From contig JAFAZU010000354.1 of the NCBI GenBank assembly GCA_019239585.1, forward strand, positions 1 through 9,242: a DNA stretch of 9,242 nt. Direction: 5' to 3'. The translations under genes were made by a program, and so were the position numbers. This DNA comes from Acidobacteriaceae bacterium (GTDB lineage: Bacteria > Acidobacteriota > Terriglobia > Bryobacterales > Bryobacteraceae). The notes under the pieces are model-generated. The model did no database searches. It saw only the letters and a list, made by a program, of their open reading frames with translations, and was not told the origin of the DNA. This document shows, in pieces, positions 6,189 to 9,242 of this stretch (positions within the stretch are counted from its first letter, which is position 1; every line of letters starts with the position of its first letter).

Positions 6189-7832
6189 TCAGCGGCTCTT
6201 CCCTAAGCTAGATGTGATTGAACTAGATGTTTGACCATCAGCATTTGTATGCTGGTTCAGAGTAAAGGTGAAAAGCGTGTCTCCAGCGGCCACTAGAACG
6301 TATTGTTTGCCGTCGATCTCGTAAGTAATAGGGCCGTTGCTTGGGCTGGCGGTGAGACTGGCGTGCCAGAGAATTTTACCGTCCGTTGGGTCGAAGGCGA
6401 TAAAGTTATTTCCATTGCTGGTGAATAGCAGCTTGCCAGCGGTTGACAGGGTTGAGACGACGCCGGTGCTGCTGGGCCAGTCGTGACGCCAAACGATTTT
6501 TCCGGTTCGATAGTCGAGAGCGAGGAGCGCTCCTCCATCTCCGCCTACAACGCTGTCGAGCCCAGCCCAGCCTTGCGGGCGCTCATCGGTGTCAGTCAGA
6601 TAGAACATGCTATATGTACGACTGGAACCTACGTAGAGCAAGCCTGTTTGGGGATTAAAGCTGGGCGCGGGCCAGTTAGTCGCTCCGTTAGATGAGGGTG
6701 AAACCAACACTCCATTCACGGCAGGATACTTGGCGGGGTCGGGGATTGGTTGCCCCTTGGCGTTCAGTCCTTTAGCCCAGTTTAGTGTGTCGATGAAAGG
6801 CTTTGTCAGGATATGTTCTCCGTTCGTGCGGTCCAGGACAAAGAAGTATCCATTACGGCTAGCTTGCAGGAGCAGCTTGCGCGGTTTTCCTTCCACCGTG
6901 CCGTCCACTAAAACCGGCGTTTCCGCCGCATCCCAGTCATGCACGTCATGTGGAGAAACCTGGTAGTACCAAGCTAACTTTCCGGTATCCGGATTAACCG
7001 CCACAATGGAGCAAGTATAAAGGTTATCACCCTTGCGGCTCTTTTCGGCCATAACCGGATTGGGGTTGCCGGTACCAATGTAGTAAAGGTTGAGTTCGGG
7101 ATCATAGGTGCCGGGCATCCAAGTTTGACCAGTGCCATGAGCCGCAGCGTACTCATCCGGCCAAGTCTCAATTCCGGGTTCGCCCTTCCGTGGAGTGGTC
7201 CACCACTTCCATTGCAGCTTTCCGGTTTCGGGATCATGCGATTCGAGGAAACCGGGATTGTCGAGATGATCGCCGCCTATGCCGACTACAACATGGTTCT
7301 TAATAATAATCGGAGCAACAGTCGAAGTGTAATCGAGTTTCGGGTCGGCGATTTGGACTTTCCAGCGTTCCTTACCTGTCGAGGCATCAAGGCTGACGAG
7401 ATGGCTGTCAGGAGTTTCAAAGAACAACCAGTTTTCATACATACCGACGCCGCGATTGCCGATGGTGCTTCCGGTATTCGGCGGGTAGGTGTAATGCCAC
7501 AACTCGCGACCGGTACGGACATCAACGGCCCAGACATTGTTCGGGGAGGTGAAATAAAGGACATCATTCACCAGCAGCGGCGTCGATTTGATTTGCACTC
7601 CGGTGGCTGCATTCGTACTGGTGAAGCGCGCGGCCCAGGCAAGCCCGAGATTGTGAACGTTGGACGAATTGATCTGCGTGAGTGCGCTGAAGCGCCGGCC
7701 TGAGTAGTCGCCGTTAAAGGTCGGCCAGGTGTTAGAAGGCTGTTTCAAAAGTGCAGCCGGGTCCAGGCCTTGGCCGAGCAACGTCGCGGAAAGAGGTAAA
7801 AGGAGGAGAAAAAGAATCTGGCGAATGATCAT
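6189..7832 (-). CDS. PQQ-dependent dehydrogenase-like quinoprotein (eight-bladed beta-propeller)
   Basis: A 547-residue exported protein. Residues 1-20 are a signal peptide (hydrophobic ILFLLLLPLSATLLG). The rest is a PQQ-type propeller with repeated W-motif blades: VWAVDVRTGRELW (100-112), LVSLDASTGKERW (145-157), SHDPETGKLQW (198-208), IVAVNPDTGKLAW (276-288), LLALDYRTGKIVW (436-448) and FIAFDPTDGKILW (477-489). Active-site-like residues are Asn256 in GTGNP and the Asp cluster in HDVHDWDAAE (295-304), matching the calcium and catalytic positions of quinoprotein alcohol dehydrogenases. Two features differ: the adjacent Cys-Cys pair expected before NRG is absent (GSTIG before NRG, 121-128), and the usual Gly-Ala-Glu ligand site reads GGD (186-188). 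It probably oxidises alcohols or sugars in the periplasm and passes electrons to the cytochrome encoded upstream. I recall an acidobacterial 'empty quinoprotein' family of this type. The start codon overlaps the cytochrome stop as ATGA, suggesting translational coupling. The protein has no heme motif of its own. Confidence 0.92.
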   Translation of the reverse strand: MIIRQILFLLLLPLSATLLGQGLDPAALLKQPSNTWPTFNGDYSGRRFSALTQINSSNVHNLGLAWAARFTSTNAATGVQIKSTPLLVNDVLYFTSPNNVWAVDVRTGRELWHYTYPPNTGSTIGNRGVGMYENWLFFETPDSHLVSLDASTGKERWKVQIADPKLDYTSTVAPIIIKNHVVVGIGGDHLDNPGFLESHDPETGKLQWKWWTTPRKGEPGIETWPDEYAAAHGTGQTWMPGTYDPELNLYYIGTGNPNPVMAEKSRKGDNLYTCSIVAVNPDTGKLAWYYQVSPHDVHDWDAAETPVLVDGTVEGKPRKLLLQASRNGYFFVLDRTNGEHILTKPFIDTLNWAKGLNAKGQPIPDPAKYPAVNGVLVSPSSNGATNWPAPSFNPQTGLLYVGSSRTYSMFYLTDTDERPQGWAGLDSVVGGDGGALLALDYRTGKIVWRHDWPSSTGVVSTLSTAGKLLFTSNGNNFIAFDPTDGKILWHASLTASPSNGPITYEIDGKQYVLVAAGDTLFTFTLNQHTNADGQTSSSITSSLGKSR

Positions 7833-8716
7833 TTCAGAGTCACTAAATATGCCGTAACGTTGTGAATATCTGCATCCGTGTACTTACGGAGCAATTGCGT
7901 GTGGGCTGACAGTGGATCGTGTACTACTACTTTCGGCGAATCTCCATCGCGGGTAAAAGAGTGGAACTGGTTATGATCATCACGCAGGGAAACGGTGAAG
8001 TCATCGATGCGATCCAGGGTGCCTGAGAAAGATTGGCCGGAAGGAAGTGTCACGGTCACAGTTGGTTTCATTTTGTCCGTCGTATCGGAAGCGCTTGCCC
8101 TATTATTACCAGTGCGTCTGGCGTTGCGTGGCTGCAGCCAGCGGGCTTGAAGCGCAAAGGGGTCGTATTTGCTTGCAATGCCGGCCAGATCGCCGGTTGC
8201 CGAGTGACAGGAACTGCACCCTCCGGTTGTTTTGAAATAAGTCTCGCCCTTTTTCGGATCGCCGGTAACAACGTCCTTAAATAAGTAAGTAGTGCGATGA
8301 CCCGCAGAGTAGGTCTGGACATGGAGCCAAGCCACAATATCGGAAATCTGACCTTCGGACAGCCCAAGTCTGGGCATGCCCTTATCGGGACGGCCTTCCC
8401 GGATCACGGGCGCGATCAGGATGCCCTTTTCATCATCGAGCACCAGGAGAGAGCGAATCAGGTCCGGAGCGCCTGGACCACCTCTGCCGCTCGCGCCATG
8501 ACAGCCTGCACAATACGTTGCGAACATCTTGGTGCCGCGTTCGTAAGCAGCGGGATCCTGCTTTGATCCGGCAATCGCAGCGGCGCTGGGTGTGTTGATG
8601 TTAGCAGGACGAGGCGTGTGGTTGATATCGGCAGGAGGAGGCTCCTGGCCTAATATGCTGGTTACTGCAGATACGAGGAGCAGCGCTTGCCACCTCCTCA
8701 ACGTTGAGTGGCGCAT
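7829..8716 (-). CDS. Exported di-heme cytochrome c with a C-terminal beta-rich insert
   Basis: A 295-residue protein with a signal peptide (residues 1-23, core ALLLVSAVTSIL). It has two c-type heme sites: CAGCH (69-73) and CSSCH (167-171). The first domain is a standard class I fold, with GMPRLGLSEGQISDIVAWL (113-131) supplying the axial Met114. After the second heme site the protein has an unusual stretch of about 50 residues, from VTVTLPSGQSFSGTLDRIDD to SPKVVVHDP (about 220-268), predicted to be beta-rich, before the closing helix YTDADIHNVTAYLVTLK. The second heme may use Met216 or a residue in that insert. Its role is inferred as electron acceptor for the co-transcribed quinoprotein, whose gene it overlaps by four bases. 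The ribosome binding site is weak (AAGTAAG). A TATACT box upstream fits a promoter shared by the operon. A stop-free frame and intact motifs argue for a working gene. Confidence 0.92.
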   Translation of the reverse strand: MRHSTLRRWQALLLVSAVTSILGQEPPPADINHTPRPANINTPSAAAIAGSKQDPAAYERGTKMFATYCAGCHGASGRGGPGAPDLIRSLLVLDDEKGILIAPVIREGRPDKGMPRLGLSEGQISDIVAWLHVQTYSAGHRTTYLFKDVVTGDPKKGETYFKTTGGCSSCHSATGDLAGIASKYDPFALQARWLQPRNARRTGNNRASASDTTDKMKPTVTVTLPSGQSFSGTLDRIDDFTVSLRDDHNQFHSFTRDGDSPKVVVHDPLSAHTQLLRKYTDADIHNVTAYLVTLK

Positions 8717-8744
8717 CTGTTTCTTACTTTACCGTTCTGATCTG

Positions 8745-8771
8745 AGTATAGTAAGCAGCCCGGACTGTCAT
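8745..8771 (-). promoter_or_regulatory. Candidate promoter of the cytochrome/quinoprotein operon
   Basis: Read on the minus strand, ATGACA (8771-8766) matches five of six bases of a sigma-70 -35 box, and TATACT (8750-8745) matches five of six of a -10 box, with a spacer of 15 bases, slightly short. It would start transcription about 20 bases before the ATG at 8716. The same spot read on the plus strand contains TATAGT (8747-8752), a possible -10 for the divergent flavoprotein gene, so the two promoters may overlap. Sigma-70-like rules are assumed for this organism. Confidence 0.35.
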
Positions 8772-8799
8772 CTAAGAATGAAGAGTGAAATGGAGCTGA

Positions 8800-9242
8800 A
8801 TGGAAACAATTAAAAAGTTTGATGCCGTCATGCTCGGATCGGGGCAGGCAGCGAATCCTTTATCGAGCGCATTTACAAAGGCGGGCCAACGCGTTGCTCT
8901 GGTGGAGCGTGCGTTGGTAGCGGGAACCTGCATTAATTATGGCTGCACACCCACAAAGACAATGATCGCGAGCGCACAGCGCGCTCATCAGGTGCGGACA
9001 GCCGGTGAGCTTGGAATAGATGTGTCGGGCTTTCAAGTGAACATGGAGCGGGTGCGGCAGCGTAAGCGCGATATGGTGAAAAGCTTCCGCTCAGGCTCGG
9101 AAAGGCGTTTTGAGAGCGGCAGTCCTAAGCTAATACGTGGTGAAGCTTCGTTTGTAAGTCCGCACGAGATCCGGGTCAGGCTCAACGAGAGCGGAGAGGA
9201 GCAGCGGATTCGAGGGGAGCTGATTGTGATTGATACAGGAAC
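8800..9242 (+). CDS. Mercuric-reductase-like FAD/NAD(P) disulfide oxidoreductase, N-terminal part, cut by window edge
   Basis: The frame runs open from the ATG at 8800 through 147 codons to the window end. Residues 7-37 form the FAD-binding beta-alpha-beta unit: FDAVMLGSGQAANPLSSAF, then RVALVE with the ribose-binding Glu36. The redox-active disulfide motif CINYGCTPTKT has Cys44 and Cys49 in the CxxxxC spacing of class I pyridine nucleotide-disulfide oxidoreductases (mercuric reductase, dihydrolipoamide dehydrogenase, glutathione reductase). The GCTPTKTMIASA sequence is most like the mercuric-reductase-like branch. There is no N-terminal heavy-metal-associated domain, and the C-terminal cysteines that define true MerA are outside the window, so the mercury role is unproven. 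The third glycine of GxGxxG is replaced (GSGQAA), a variation I recall in this branch. The ribosome binding site GGAG precedes the start closely. It is divergent from the cytochrome operon. Confidence 0.9.
   Translation, partial: METIKKFDAVMLGSGQAANPLSSAFTKAGQRVALVERALVAGTCINYGCTPTKTMIASAQRAHQVRTAGELGIDVSGFQVNMERVRQRKRDMVKSFRSGSERRFESGSPKLIRGEASFVSPHEIRVRLNESGEEQRIRGELIVIDTG

Noticed and set aside
7125..7703. Plus-strand 192-codon frame inside the quinoprotein gene
   Set aside because: It is antisense to conserved propeller blades; the minus-strand reading explains the sequence.

Overview
The window most resembles the chromosome of an acidobacterium (Bryobacter/Solibacter-like). This is inferred from the combination of gene families, since no marker gene is present. 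The families are an OmpR-type winged-helix regulator with a low-complexity tail, a PEP-CTERM secreted protein, a GH63/MGH1-like glucosidase, and an eight-bladed quinoprotein paired with a di-heme cytochrome c. I see no tRNA, rRNA, CRISPR array, transposase, integrase or phage gene.

Layout. (1) Positions 1-414, minus strand: the N-terminal 138 residues of a winged-helix transcription regulator, cut by the window edge. (2) Positions 589-2133, plus strand, divergent from the regulator: a SnoaL-like ester-cyclase-family protein, then a 30-codon ORF that looks like the stub of a methyltransferase, then an alpha/beta hydrolase with an intact Ser-Asp-His triad. (3) Positions 2134-2415: 282 bases without a supported gene. 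(4) Positions 2416-5085, plus: a large cytoplasmic glycoside hydrolase. (5) Positions 5253-5867, plus: a small exported PEP-CTERM protein, followed at 5898-6083 by an AbrB/MazE-like protein that appears to lack the middle of its DNA-binding domain. (6) Positions 6099-6155: a long near-perfect hairpin between convergent genes. (7) Positions 8716 down to 6189, minus: a two-gene operon of di-heme cytochrome c and quinoprotein dehydrogenase, overlapping by ATGA. (8) Position 8800 to the window end, plus, divergent from that operon: the first 147 codons of a mercuric-reductase-like FAD/NAD(P) disulfide oxidoreductase.

How the genes work together. The clearest unit is the cytochrome/quinoprotein pair. 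Both products carry signal peptides, and together they would form a periplasmic system that oxidises an alcohol or sugar and passes electrons to cytochrome c. The quinoprotein has diverged at the positions that hold the cofactor in classical PQQ alcohol dehydrogenases. The regulator and the divergent cyclase/hydrolase genes may form a regulated catabolic or detoxification unit, but this rests only on their arrangement. The glucosidase and the PEP-CTERM gene are neighbours without visible coupling.

No clearly new multi-gene system is evident. The points most worth a second look are the internally deleted AbrB-like gene, the hairpin next to it, the methyltransferase stub, and the altered cofactor site of the quinoprotein.
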